Of a stretch of 29,100 nt of DNA, positions 7,182 to 16,052 are shown one piece after another. A program made the position numbers and the translations under genes. The notes under the pieces are model-generated. The model saw nothing but the letters and a program-made list of their open reading frames with translations. It did not search any database and was not told where the DNA came from. The stretch is from Firmicutes bacterium UBA3553 (GTDB taxonomy: Bacteria; Bacillota; Clostridia; Tissierellales; Sedimentibacteraceae): the NCBI GenBank assembly GCA_002381185.1, contig DFOA01000004.1:1-29100 (forward strand). Direction: 5' to 3'. Each line of letters starts with the position of its first letter. The first letter of the stretch is position 1.

Positions 7182-7979
7182 ATGGAAGAACAGACAATGG
7201 CTCGTTTATGTGATATTCTTAATAAGAAGATTGAATCTGACCAAATTATCTCTGAGGAACAAATCAACATATATTTGCAACAAATTTTTGAGTATATTTG
7301 CCATAGTGACTCTAAAGAACTTCCGCACTCGTTTTATTTGTTAAGGCAAACATTGTTCAAAAAGTGGGAGTATGGTACTATTAGTCATCTTTCTTCTACA
7401 AGCGTTTTTATATTAGGAGCTCTGTGGGGCGGTGCATTGCTGTCGGAATTAGCAGACAAAGAACGTACAAAACAACCAAAGCTTGAAATTCTGGCAAAAC
7501 AAAATATGAAATATTTGAAAATTTTTAATGCCATTAATAAGCAACCAGGTATTAAGCATAAGGATTTGGCTGATATTAGTGGTATGACTACTTCTGAACT
7601 TTCACAATGGATGGCTAAGAGACAAAATGAGAATTATTTTTCTTTTAGTAGGATAGGTAGAGAAAAGTACTACTATATTGAAAAAAAGGGAGAAGAAATT
7701 CTTCAGGAAATGGAAAGGCAGTCCGAGGATTTGCGCATAAAAAATCTGCATACTGATATGCTGAAAACTAAGTGCTTTGTTCCTGCTCATAAGTATTCAA
7801 AATATATGTTAGGAATGGAAAATTCAGATAATATAAATAGATTGAAAAAAAATGAATGGATTAGTACTATAACAAACGAAACAGATTTGGAAACTTTAAC
7901 TTCACAGTATCTAGAGGAGGAAACAGATAAATGGAACATGAAAAAGCAATTGTTGAATCTAATCGAAATGAAATATTGA
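7182..7979 (+). CDS. Winged-helix protein of unknown function
   Basis: A 265-residue protein. Residues ~1-65 are helical; ~70-92 hold a hydrophobic stretch (SSTSVFILGALWGGALLSEL) that is either one membrane segment or a buried helix. Residues ~110-180 look like a winged helix: FNAINKQPGIKHKDLADISG, TTSELSQWMAKRQ, then FSFSRIGREKYYYIEKKGEE as the wing. The C-terminal third is charged and helical. The ATG at 7182 follows GGAGGCGAG; a TTG at 7164 overlaps that site. The gene overlaps the next by 49 bp, implying translational coupling. It could regulate the group or be a sensor component. I do not recognise a named family. Confidence 0.65.
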   Translation: MEEQTMARLCDILNKKIESDQIISEEQINIYLQQIFEYICHSDSKELPHSFYLLRQTLFKKWEYGTISHLSSTSVFILGALWGGALLSELADKERTKQPKLEILAKQNMKYLKIFNAINKQPGIKHKDLADISGMTTSELSQWMAKRQNENYFSFSRIGREKYYYIEKKGEEILQEMERQSEDLRIKNLHTDMLKTKCFVPAHKYSKYMLGMENSDNINRLKKNEWISTITNETDLETLTSQYLEEETDKWNMKKQLLNLIEMKY

Positions 7980-8608
7980 AGTTATTAAATACTTCTAAAG
8001 GAGAAGCTTTTGATATTTGTGCGGCAGCGTTTCATATTATATGTAGCTCTGAGAGTCAAGAAACTACATTCAGATATTTTTTGGAGGAAGGAATTAATGC
8101 AAAGTCTGATGAATCTGTAGAGGTTGATGCATATTTCACTTCTTCGTTGATTCAAAAACTTAAAGATAACTGTGAAGATCTGGTAGATGGTATTTTAAAT
8201 AAGTTGGTGCGTGCTAATTTAGGTGAAAGTGAGTTTTATCGTAAGTTATGGTTATTAATTCAAAATAATGATATTTTTTCTACAATAGATGAAAAAATAT
8301 ATGCATTGTACAGTGTCTACAGTGATTGCCGTATTCCTTATTTTAAACTTGATGAAGTCATGGAAATGTCAGATGAAGAGTTTGCAAATATTTCTAAATC
8401 TATACAGGATGACATTAAAAAAGCAATTTATATTTTTAATTTGGGATTAGAGCAAAAAACAGAAGTAGCCTATCATTTGATGAATCTTTTGAATTCTTAT
8501 AAGAGTATTCGAGAACAATCAGTATTGCTTATTCACATTTTAAAAATTGCAGAACAAAGTACAGACCTATATCGGGTTATGATAGAAAAGATATTAAGCA
8601 AGCAATAA
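7931..8608 (+). CDS. Helical protein of unknown function
   Basis: A 225-residue, acidic, almost entirely helical protein beginning MEHEKAIVESNRNEILKLLN. No catalytic motif, signal peptide or membrane segment is visible; regularly spaced hydrophobic residues suggest a TPR- or HEAT-like solenoid or coiled bundle. The ATG at 7931 has GAGGAGG 9 nt upstream and lies inside the 3' end of the winged-helix gene. A strong terminator follows at 8651, so this closes the three-gene group that starts with the nitrilase-like gene. Confidence 0.65.
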   Translation: MEHEKAIVESNRNEILKLLNTSKGEAFDICAAAFHIICSSESQETTFRYFLEEGINAKSDESVEVDAYFTSSLIQKLKDNCEDLVDGILNKLVRANLGESEFYRKLWLLIQNNDIFSTIDEKIYALYSVYSDCRIPYFKLDEVMEMSDEEFANISKSIQDDIKKAIYIFNLGLEQKTEVAYHLMNLLNSYKSIREQSVLLIHILKIAEQSTDLYRVMIEKILSKQ

Positions 8609-8650
8609 ATGTTTCCTTTTTTAAAATGGTTACAAAGTAGAATTTTACCT

Positions 8651-8692
8651 AAAATCTGATAAAATGATTTATAATCAATTATCAGATTTTTT
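8651..8692 (+). terminator. Rho-independent terminator, likely bidirectional
   Basis: A perfect 12-bp inverted repeat AAAATCTGATAA (8651-8662) / TTATCAGATTTT (8679-8690) is followed by TT. The A-run on the left arm would serve as a U-tract on the other strand. It lies 42 bp after the stop of the helical gene. Confidence 0.75.
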
Positions 8693-8699
8693 AGCATAA

Positions 8700-8936
8700 A
8701 GATTAATTGATGAATTTTTTCAGTTACTTAAAAATTCTGTGAAGAGAAATAATTGGGCTTTGTGCGCAAAAAATAAAGCTTTAGTAACTGGGATTATTAG
8801 CCATAAACGACTTGACTTGTTAACACCGCCTACTCAGCAGACCTATATCAGAACAAATAGAAAAATAGGATCAAATGAGAAATGCCCTTGCGGCAACGGT
8901 AAAAAGTTCAAAAAATGCTGTAAAGGGTATTTATGA
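8700..8936 (+). pseudogene. SEC-C motif protein remnant
   Basis: An open frame from a stop at 8697 to a TGA at 8934 ends in IGSNEKCPCGNGKKFKKCC, a textbook SEC-C zinc-binding tail (CPCG-G-KFK-CC) as found at the C-terminus of SecA and many unrelated proteins. Protein-like sequence (LIDEFFQLLKNSVKRNNW) continues upstream of the only start, a GTG at 8739 without a ribosome binding site. It therefore looks like the 3' end of a larger gene that lost its beginning. The 51-bp vanZ repeat begins at the base right after its stop codon. Confidence 0.55.
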
Positions 8937-8987
8937 GAGAGGTTATCGATAATGCACAAAAAGATATCATGGGTAGCGGTGCTTATT
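8937..8987 (+). repeat. 51-bp direct repeat, copy 1: vanZ 5' scrap
   Basis: This segment, from GAGAGGTTATCGATAATGCA to GTGCTTATT, matches 23630-23680 at 49 of 51 positions (differences T/C and G/A). In the second copy it is the ribosome binding site and first 12 codons of an intact vanZ gene; here the reading frame starting MHKKISW runs off into unrelated sequence and stops after 26 codons. Homology ends abruptly at both sides. Confidence 0.85.
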
Positions 8988-9264
8988 AGAACTGGCAACC
9001 TCTTTGAAAAGTTGTCACTCGAAGAAGACTGCTGAAAAAGATGGAGGATTTGGTAATACTCTTAAGACTACAAGGGGGGAGGGGGCCTGAATCTCTACGA
9101 AAGTGGCTTAACGACAACGCGCGAGGGTCACGTGCTAGAAAGCATAAGGGGCTGTGCCTACATAGTCAGGGGTGCGGAATACTCAGGTGCTTTTAGGATT
9201 GTCAAAACATATGAAAACTGATATAATTAATGTAATATAGCACAAAGAATCACTGGGTGAAATT
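8988..9264. other. Gene-free stretch with an unrecognised coding scrap
   Basis: Between the vanZ scrap and the Shango genes there is no complete gene. Around 9130-9225 an open plus-strand stretch reads ESIRGCAYIVRGAEYSGAF and ends in a stop. It has coding-like composition but no start and I cannot name it. A G-rich run (GGGGGGAGGGGGCC, about 9074-9087) is unusual for this AT-rich region. Confidence 0.4.
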
Positions 9265-11322
9265 ATGAAAAAATATTTTATACGAATGAATGAGTTTTCC
9301 GGAATTAGAAAGAATCCGTTTGTGGCTGCTATACTGTCAATATTCTTAGGATTGTTCGGAGTTCACAGGTTTTATTTGAAGAGGAAAATTTCAGGAACGG
9401 TTTTTGCCGCTTTGTCTATAATTTCCTTTGGATTTGGAAAGGGGGAGATAGCTGCTTTTTTAGTGATGATATCTTTTATTGAAGGATTAATTTATTTTTT
9501 AAAAGGGATAATTTTTTTTGCCAAAAAGCTCGTGTTCGAATCCCGCAATGAAATCTCAACCGAAGAAAATATAGACAATACTCTTACATATGAGAAAGGT
9601 GCTAAGAAAATGGAGTCTGTTTCTGAAAGTAATTATATAAGAGATATAACGGACATAAAAACATTTGCAATACCGGAAAATAGCATAGAAATGGATTATA
9701 AAATCAATTGGATAGATAAATTGGAATTGCCTTATTTCGAAAAAAGAAGCGCAGAAACGGAACAGGTAACAAATGAAGCTCTGAAATTATATGAAGAATT
9801 ATGTGAATATATAGATGCCGAATTAAGGAAAAACAAAAAATCATTTATTAAAGTAACAAAAAGAATTTATGAAAAAATCGGCGGCTATGATGTTTACTAT
9901 CTAATTTATTGTATAGCCAAATGCCATGTGACTAAGGTTTATAGTGCCGGAAGAAAATATACCAATTCTGAACGCTATTATAATTTATTGGATGCGTGCT
10001 TAGGAAAAAGCCTCAGAGATGAAGTTTATAAGAAAGCTTCAGAGGCAGAAAAATATATGCATACCCCAACAATGGAAACAAACATATATTTAAATTTAAC
10101 AGATAACGGCTTCCCTTTTGCATGGTGGGACATGGATGGGAAAATACGGGAGACAAGAAAATTTAGCGAAAATGAAATTAATATCTTAAGGTACACAGAA
10201 CCAAGAAGTACAAAAGTATGGATTTCCTATGAAATAAGAAGCAGAATAATACTTTTATATTTGGAGATATGGGATGTAATACGAGAAAGTCTTGACAAGA
10301 GCACAGGATGGAAAAAAAGGAATAAAAATAATTTAAAAAAGATTATTGAGGGTCAATATAATTATTACTTGGACTATGAGCATAATGGATTTGTTTCTTC
10401 ATTGCTGAAGGTTTCCGAAAATACAGTGAGGAAAATGGTGCCGAACATTCAAATTCTAAGTACCGAAAAGGAAGAGGAGGTTATTGCCGGCTATATGCCC
10501 AAGTCAGTTGTTGAACATATTGAAGGTGTTATAGAAAGCTTTAAGGCTCGTATCAATAATGATGATGTGATGCATATGCTTAAAAGCATGGTGGAGCATG
10601 AACCCGCCAATTGGAAGCTCAAAGTCAGCGAAATAATGACAGCTGAGGAAGGCAAAAACACGGAGCTGTTAATAAGTTACAGCAATGATGAAAATTTTAT
10701 TAAAATTGCTAAAGAAATTATAAAAAAATCAGAAGATGAAAAATTGATTCTGTTGTGCTTATACATTATAGACAAAGAAACTGGATTGAGCAGAAATAAT
10801 GTTAAAATGCTTGAAGATATTATCCATCCAGGCAATATCTTATTGTACAGAAATATGGTTGAATCTGAAACAGAGCTGTCTGTCAATCTTTTAGAAGAAT
10901 TATTCCGGCTCAGGTTTCCTGTAAGAAAGAAAATTGAACTGGACATGAACAAGGTGAGAGAATCTAAAAGGCAGCTTGAAGAAACCGTTGAAATTGTAAA
11001 GGAATACATTGGCTCAGTGGAAGAACCTGAAAATGAAGGAATAGATGCAACTAAAGAAGTTGCTTTGGAAAATATTGAAGGAATAGATTTTGAATATAGG
11101 GATTTTTTGAAAAAAATAATTGAAGAAGGATTTATATCAGCGGAGGAATGCAAAAAAACAGCCATGGATAAAGGTGTCTTGATGAATGCTTTTATCAGTG
11201 ATGTAAACAAGGAGCTTTTTGATTATATTAATGATCAGGCGGTTATAGCCGAGGGAGATAAAGTTAAAATAGATGATTTTTATACTGACATGGTAAAGGA
11301 GCTGATATTTAATGAAAAATAA
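9265..11322 (+). CDS. sngA: Shango SngA-like protein: TM2 domain fused to TerB-N/TerB-C
   Basis: A 685-residue protein. Residues ~14-90 form a TM2 domain: two hydrophobic helices with KNPFVAAILSIFLGLFGVHR and FYLKRKISG in the first hairpin, implying membrane anchoring. After a linker, residues ~125-330 resemble a TerB-N domain (IPYFEKR-like start, YYLIYCIAKCHVTKVYS, SERYYNLLD). The last ~90 residues (FLKKIIEEGFISAEECKKTA ... INDQAVIAEGD) resemble TerB-C. The ATG at 9265 follows GGGTGA. It overlaps the ATPase gene by 11 bp and a helicase follows. The set TerB protein, DUF2791 ATPase, helicase is the composition of the Shango anti-phage system. The TM2 fusion is a variation I cannot confirm in described members. 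Confidence 0.78.
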   Translation: MKKYFIRMNEFSGIRKNPFVAAILSIFLGLFGVHRFYLKRKISGTVFAALSIISFGFGKGEIAAFLVMISFIEGLIYFLKGIIFFAKKLVFESRNEISTEENIDNTLTYEKGAKKMESVSESNYIRDITDIKTFAIPENSIEMDYKINWIDKLELPYFEKRSAETEQVTNEALKLYEELCEYIDAELRKNKKSFIKVTKRIYEKIGGYDVYYLIYCIAKCHVTKVYSAGRKYTNSERYYNLLDACLGKSLRDEVYKKASEAEKYMHTPTMETNIYLNLTDNGFPFAWWDMDGKIRETRKFSENEINILRYTEPRSTKVWISYEIRSRIILLYLEIWDVIRESLDKSTGWKKRNKNNLKKIIEGQYNYYLDYEHNGFVSSLLKVSENTVRKMVPNIQILSTEKEEEVIAGYMPKSVVEHIEGVIESFKARINNDDVMHMLKSMVEHEPANWKLKVSEIMTAEEGKNTELLISYSNDENFIKIAKEIIKKSEDEKLILLCLYIIDKETGLSRNNVKMLEDIIHPGNILLYRNMVESETELSVNLLEELFRLRFPVRKKIELDMNKVRESKRQLEETVEIVKEYIGSVEEPENEGIDATKEVALENIEGIDFEYRDFLKKIIEEGFISAEECKKTAMDKGVLMNAFISDVNKELFDYINDQAVIAEGDKVKIDDFYTDMVKELIFNEK

Positions 11323-12637
11323 AGTTAACCCAAAAGAAGCTCATAGTATTATAAAGGCTTTGGAGGGCGGGATAGTGCCGATAAAGGGCATCCAGCATTT
11401 GTTGGTTGGAAGGAATGAAGAGGTTCAGGAGATTATTTCTATTTTGGATTCGGTGATGGAAGGCGGAAGCGACATAAGGTTTTGGGCAGGGGATTTTGGA
11501 AGCGGAAAGAGCTTCATGCTTCGAACAATAGAATCTATTGCCATTGAAAAAAACTTTGCGGTTTCAACTGTGGATTTGACTCCAACAAGGAGGTTTCATG
11601 CTTCTGATGGAAAGGCAAGGGCTTTGTATACAGAAATAGTCAATAATATAGCTGTTCGGACATGCCAAGACGGAAATGCAATAGATACAATACTGGAGGA
11701 ATGGATAAACGGAATTATTACCGATGTATCCGAAAAAAATAATATTCCTGTGTCAAAGGTGCTGAAGGCTGAAAATAAAAAACTGGTTGAAGATCAAATG
11801 CTTAATATTACCAGTTCTTTCAGTTCTGTTGGACTGTCTTTTGAATTCGGGCAAGCAGCTGCCAAATACTACGAGGGCGTGGTGGAAGACAACAGAATGT
11901 TGAAGCTTAAAGCTTTGAGGTGGATTCGTGGAGATATGGACACCAAGACAGAAGCAAAAAGAGAGCTGGGTATTGAGAAAATAGTAAATGATGACAATTG
12001 GTATGATGGTGTTAAAAGTTTATCCGAATTATTACTAGGCATCGGGTACTCAGGATTTGTAATTAATTTCGACGAAGCGGTAAATTTGTATAAGCTTCCC
12101 CTTTCACAGACAAGAGAGAAAAATTATGAAAAAATATTGAATATATACAATGAATGCAAGTCAAATAAGGCAAAGGGTTTATTTATTAATTTCGGAGCTA
12201 CAAGAAAAACCGTATTTGACGAAAACAGGGGAATGTCGAGCTATGGCGCTCTTAAGGGAAGACTGGGAAAAGAGGATGTAATGGATTCCGGTCTTATAAA
12301 TGTCAACAGAACAGTGCTGCCTTTAAGAGTTTTGAATCCGGAGGAAATATACACTTTGCTGGAAAATCTGATAAACATTTATAATGTACGGTACGAAACA
12401 AACATTCAATTAAAAACAGAACAGATAAAAATGTATATGGAAGAACAGTTAAATAGACCCGGAGCTATAGAATTTCTCACTCCCAGAGCTGTGATCAAGG
12501 ATTATCTGGAGATTTTGGACTTAATAAGACAAAATCCAGATGAAAGTGTTGAGAGAATAATAAATGTCAAATTTGGGTCAAAGCCTGTTCCCGTAACGAA
12601 GGATAAAGATAACATGGATGAAATCGAGGTTTTGTAA
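11312..12637 (+). CDS. sngB: Shango SngB-like ATPase (BrxC/BrxD-type, DUF2791)
   Basis: A 441-residue P-loop ATPase. Walker A is GDFGSGKS at residues 60-67, preceded by the family signature GIQHLLVGRNEEVQE. Walker B is VINFDEA (250-256) and a sensor-like strand FINFGATRKT follows at ~291-300. The ARRFH-like block (TPTRRFHASDGKARALYTEI) is typical of the BREX ATP-binding domain family PF10923. The gene starts inside the 3' end of the TerB gene after AAGGAG and ends sharing one base with the helicase start (TAATG), so all three are tightly coupled. In this setting the ATPase probably acts with the helicase on invading DNA. Confidence 0.85.
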   Translation: MKNKVNPKEAHSIIKALEGGIVPIKGIQHLLVGRNEEVQEIISILDSVMEGGSDIRFWAGDFGSGKSFMLRTIESIAIEKNFAVSTVDLTPTRRFHASDGKARALYTEIVNNIAVRTCQDGNAIDTILEEWINGIITDVSEKNNIPVSKVLKAENKKLVEDQMLNITSSFSSVGLSFEFGQAAAKYYEGVVEDNRMLKLKALRWIRGDMDTKTEAKRELGIEKIVNDDNWYDGVKSLSELLLGIGYSGFVINFDEAVNLYKLPLSQTREKNYEKILNIYNECKSNKAKGLFINFGATRKTVFDENRGMSSYGALKGRLGKEDVMDSGLINVNRTVLPLRVLNPEEIYTLLENLINIYNVRYETNIQLKTEQIKMYMEEQLNRPGAIEFLTPRAVIKDYLEILDLIRQNPDESVERIINVKFGSKPVPVTKDKDNMDEIEVL

Positions 12638-14730
12638 TGAGCAGTTTCGATTTGTTGAGGAAGGAAATCCGCAAATATATATATGATGAAGGATGGAACA
12701 GCTTAAGAAGAATACAAGAAGCCTCGATTAGACATGCCTGCGAAACAGACAACAATATTGTACTTGCGGCACCTACGGCGTCAGGAAAAACGGAAGCAGC
12801 ATTTTTGCCTGCAATAAATTCCATTGCAGATTGGAGGTCAGGCCTTAAGATTGTTTATATATCCCCGTTGATCGCTCTTATAAACGATCAGTTCAGCAGA
12901 GTATGGGAGCTGTGCTGCTACATGGATATTCCCGTTACCGCATGGCACGGGGAGGCATCAAGAACTAAAAAGATCAGGTTGATGAAAAAACCAAAGGGAA
13001 TACTTTTAATAACTCCTGAATCCATAGAAGCAATGCTGTCAATAAGACCGGGAGAAGCAGTGGGTTTATTTAAATATACGGAGTGGGTTATAGTTGATGA
13101 AATACATAGCTTTTTATGCAATAACAGAGGGATTCAGCTTAGGAGTCTTTTAGAAAGAATAACCGCGTATATGGAAAAAGCTCCGCGTTTTATCGGAATG
13201 TCAGCTACACTGAACAAAGATGACTATAGCATTGTAAAAGAATTTTTTCCGGGGGAAAGGCAAACAGACATACTTCTGGACAGAAACAGAAACATTTTGG
13301 AAGATACTAATAGCTATTATGAGTCTAACATAAAGCGTGAATCAAGAGAGGCGGTGGAAGAAATTTTCAAATATTCACAAAAAGAATCCATGCTTGTATT
13401 TCCCAATTTAAGGGGCGAGGTTGAAAGATTGGCGGTAAGCCTGTCGAAGCTTGGGCGAAAACTAGGTTCGAATACCAGGTATTTTTCTCATCATTCTTCC
13501 GTAAGCAAGGAACTGAGGCTTACAGCCGAAGAATTTGCAAAAGGAAGTAAGGGAGAGCTGTTTACAATATGCTGTACTTCAACTCTAGAATTGGGAATAG
13601 ACATAGGTTCTGTGGACAGCGTAGTCCAGTACAATGCACCTAATTCGGTGGCAGCCGTGGGACAAAGGCTGGGAAGGAGCGGCAGAACTACCGGAAAGAG
13701 TATATTACATTTTATCGCTACAAATGAATGGGACTTGCTGCAAGGACTTGCGGCAATAACTCTCTATAAGGAAGATAAGATTGACAGTATAGATAGAATT
13801 ATCAAACCATATGATGTGATGGCACACCAGATAATTTCATTTCTTCTGGAAAAGTCAGGAGTTAAAATCGATAAATTAAGCAATATTAACAAAAACTTCA
13901 GATGCTGGCATGAAATAGAGGATTATGAAGTAAAGGAATTACTGGATTTTCTCATAGAGAATAATTATATTGAAATATTGGAAGATGAAGCAATCTCAGG
14001 GGTTGAAACAGAAAAACTTTTAAGGGGGAGTGAATTTTTTGCTTTATTTGAAACGGAAGATAATTTTAATGTGTATGATGGCCATAATAAAATAGGAGAG
14101 CTTCCTTTTTCTCCTGCGTTGCAGGAAGGCGTGAATGTATATTTGGCGGCAGGAATATGGAAGATAAAAGATATAGAATTTAAAAGCCGAAAAATATATG
14201 TGAGCAAGGCCTTGGACGGAGAACCGCCGGTTTTTGCCGGGGACGGAGGGGATATAACCGATGAAATAAGGAAAAGAATGAAAGAAGTATTATCAGAGGA
14301 AAGTTATTGGACTGATTACAATGATAATATCAAAAAAGTGCTGGAAAAGCTTGCTGATGAGAATTTAAAGCATGATTACTTTCACTGGGTTGAAAAAGGA
14401 GATAAAATCGGTTTGAGAACATTTAGAGGAACCAAGATAAATAAAGCACTCAAGCTTATGCTGGACATTGTATCAGGAGAAGCCGGATATACTCTTTATG
14501 ACAGAGAGACTTTTATAAGCGGCCCAAATATAAAGAGACATTTGAAAGAAGTTATCAAAAAAAATTTCAGCGAAGACGATCTTTTTAACTATTTACTCGA
14601 TAAACCTGAGAGGGTGGAGTCCTACCTGATAACCAACAAGTACGGTAAACTCATTCCATATAATTTGAAAATAAAATATGTCATAAAAAACAAGCTGGAT
14701 TTAACAGGAGCAAATACTTATTTGCGGTGA
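12637..14730 (+). CDS. sngC: Shango SngC-like Lhr-type DEAD/DEAH helicase
   Basis: A 697-residue superfamily 2 helicase. Motif I is APTASGKTE (residues 45-53), motif Ia ISPLIALINDQ, motif II VIVDEIHSF (151-159), motif III MSATLN (188-193), motif V TSTLELGIDIGSVD (~314-327) and motif VI QRLGRSGRT (343-351). The GID-G-VD-V-Q and GR-GR spacing is Lhr-like, as in BREX helicases of the BrxHI kind. The C-terminal ~300 residues are an Lhr-type extension with no nuclease motif that I can see. It starts at the stop codon of the ATPase gene. It is the third gene of the Shango-like operon. No clear terminator follows. Confidence 0.87.
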   Translation: MSSFDLLRKEIRKYIYDEGWNSLRRIQEASIRHACETDNNIVLAAPTASGKTEAAFLPAINSIADWRSGLKIVYISPLIALINDQFSRVWELCCYMDIPVTAWHGEASRTKKIRLMKKPKGILLITPESIEAMLSIRPGEAVGLFKYTEWVIVDEIHSFLCNNRGIQLRSLLERITAYMEKAPRFIGMSATLNKDDYSIVKEFFPGERQTDILLDRNRNILEDTNSYYESNIKRESREAVEEIFKYSQKESMLVFPNLRGEVERLAVSLSKLGRKLGSNTRYFSHHSSVSKELRLTAEEFAKGSKGELFTICCTSTLELGIDIGSVDSVVQYNAPNSVAAVGQRLGRSGRTTGKSILHFIATNEWDLLQGLAAITLYKEDKIDSIDRIIKPYDVMAHQIISFLLEKSGVKIDKLSNINKNFRCWHEIEDYEVKELLDFLIENNYIEILEDEAISGVETEKLLRGSEFFALFETEDNFNVYDGHNKIGELPFSPALQEGVNVYLAAGIWKIKDIEFKSRKIYVSKALDGEPPVFAGDGGDITDEIRKRMKEVLSEESYWTDYNDNIKKVLEKLADENLKHDYFHWVEKGDKIGLRTFRGTKINKALKLMLDIVSGEAGYTLYDRETFISGPNIKRHLKEVIKKNFSEDDLFNYLLDKPERVESYLITNKYGKLIPYNLKIKYVIKNKLDLTGANTYLR

Positions 14731-14771
14731 GCTTTATCATCTGTATTTTCATGAAGATTTTAAAAGTATAG

Positions 14772-14880
14772 TCTGTTTTACAGACCTTGAAATGGAACAA
14801 GGATCCACAGGAGAAGGAAGCCGATATGTTTGCATCTTACTTTTTAGCTCCTTATGAGACCCTATCTTTAAAAGCCTGGT
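14772..14880 (+). pseudogene. ImmA/IrrE-type metallopeptidase remnant
   Basis: A short open stretch reads DPQEKEADMFASYFLAPYE, the downstream zinc-ligand helix of ImmA/IrrE-family (COG2856) peptidases, where E-EAD-FA--LL-P is the usual form. The HExxH half is missing: a stop lies at 14769-14771, and only ~36 codons remain before a TGA. ImmA/IrrE peptidases are common in mobile elements and TA loci, so this fits a decayed accessory gene just after the helicase. Confidence 0.45.
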
Positions 14881-15008
14881 GAAGTGTTATCTAGGTTGGA
14901 CGTATTTGACGTTGTCAAAAGGTCTTATAGTTATTACTTTGTGTTTATGGTATTCCGAAATACGATATAATAATTAATGTTAATCAAATTTTTGATCAGA
15001 GGTGTAAA

Positions 15009-16052
15009 ATGAATAGTAATAACGTTAAAATAGCAATACTAGGTTATGGCAACGTAGGAAAGGCATTTTCAAAGTTGTTGATTGAGAAAGAAAATGAAAT
15101 ATTTGAAAGATATAATTCGAAAGTTAATGTAGTAGCAATTTCAACTAAGTCAAAGGGCTGCTTAGTTAATGAAAATGGAATTGATTTAATAGGAGCCCTT
15201 AATGATTTACAGACACTGAATCATTTTGATGAAAGCAGAAGTGATTATAAAGAGATGAGCTCAATGGAAGTTGCTGAGAATATTGATTATGACATACTTT
15301 TTGAATTGACTCCTCTAAAGATATTTTCAGGCCAACCGGCAATTGATCACATATCTGCTGCGCTAAAGCGAAAAAGGCATGCAATTAGCGCAAATAAGGG
15401 ACCAATTGCTTGGGCATTCGAACAATTAAGAGACTTAGCCGCAGAAAATAACGTCTTATTTTACTATGAAACAACTGTAATGGATGGCACACCTGTATTT
15501 AATCTTGTAGATGAAACACTGAAGTTCTGTAAGGTAACTGAAATAAAAGGAATATTAAACTCAACCACTAACTTTGTTTTGGAAGAAATTGCAAAGGGCA
15601 AATCATATGCTGAAGCCATCAAAGAGGGAAAGAAAAGAGGTTTTGTTGAGGAGGAGCCTTCAATGGATATTGAAGGATGGGATGCTGCAGCAAAGACAGC
15701 TGCATTATTAAACGTGCTCATGAAAGCAAATATAACACCTTATGATGTTGACAGAAAAGGAATTGAAGATATTACATACGAACAAATAAAAGAAGCAGAA
15801 AGCAGGGGCAATGTAATTAAGTTAATATGTTATGGCTGGTTAAAGGACAGCAAGGTGATTGCAAGAGTGAGACCGGAAGAAATCCATAAAAATTCTCTTT
15901 TGTCAAATATAAATGGAACAACCTCAATAGTGAGTATTACCACTGATTTAATGGGTACTGTTTCAATTGTGGAACACGAGCCGGAAATAGAACAGACGGC
16001 TTATGGAGTGTTCAGTGATTTAATAAGGGTATTAAGCAATAAGAATAATTAG
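15009..16052 (+). CDS. Homoserine dehydrogenase, short form without ACT domain
   Basis: A 347-residue NAD(P)-dependent dehydrogenase that should reduce aspartate semialdehyde to homoserine in the threonine/methionine branch. The Rossmann motif is GYGNVGKAF (residues 12-20). The family block ISANKGPIAWAF carries the conserved lysine, LNSTTNFVLEEIAKGKSYAE matches the 'G--NGT-N-IL--M---G--' region, and EPSMDIEGWDAAAKTAALLN is the substrate/metal-binding region. Typical enzymes have ~430 residues with a C-terminal ACT domain; this one stops before it, so feedback control by threonine is not expected. The ATG at 15009 follows AGAGGTG. A TTGAC-GTT-GTCAA inverted repeat at 14906-14918 lies upstream and may be regulatory. 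It stands alone. Confidence 0.85.
   Translation: MNSNNVKIAILGYGNVGKAFSKLLIEKENEIFERYNSKVNVVAISTKSKGCLVNENGIDLIGALNDLQTLNHFDESRSDYKEMSSMEVAENIDYDILFELTPLKIFSGQPAIDHISAALKRKRHAISANKGPIAWAFEQLRDLAAENNVLFYYETTVMDGTPVFNLVDETLKFCKVTEIKGILNSTTNFVLEEIAKGKSYAEAIKEGKKRGFVEEEPSMDIEGWDAAAKTAALLNVLMKANITPYDVDRKGIEDITYEQIKEAESRGNVIKLICYGWLKDSKVIARVRPEEIHKNSLLSNINGTTSIVSITTDLMGTVSIVEHEPEIEQTAYGVFSDLIRVLSNKNN

Noticed and set aside
10677..11210. A 177-codon minus-strand frame inside the TerB-domain gene
   Set aside because: A Ser/Phe/Ile-rich antisense shadow of a well-supported coding region on the plus strand.
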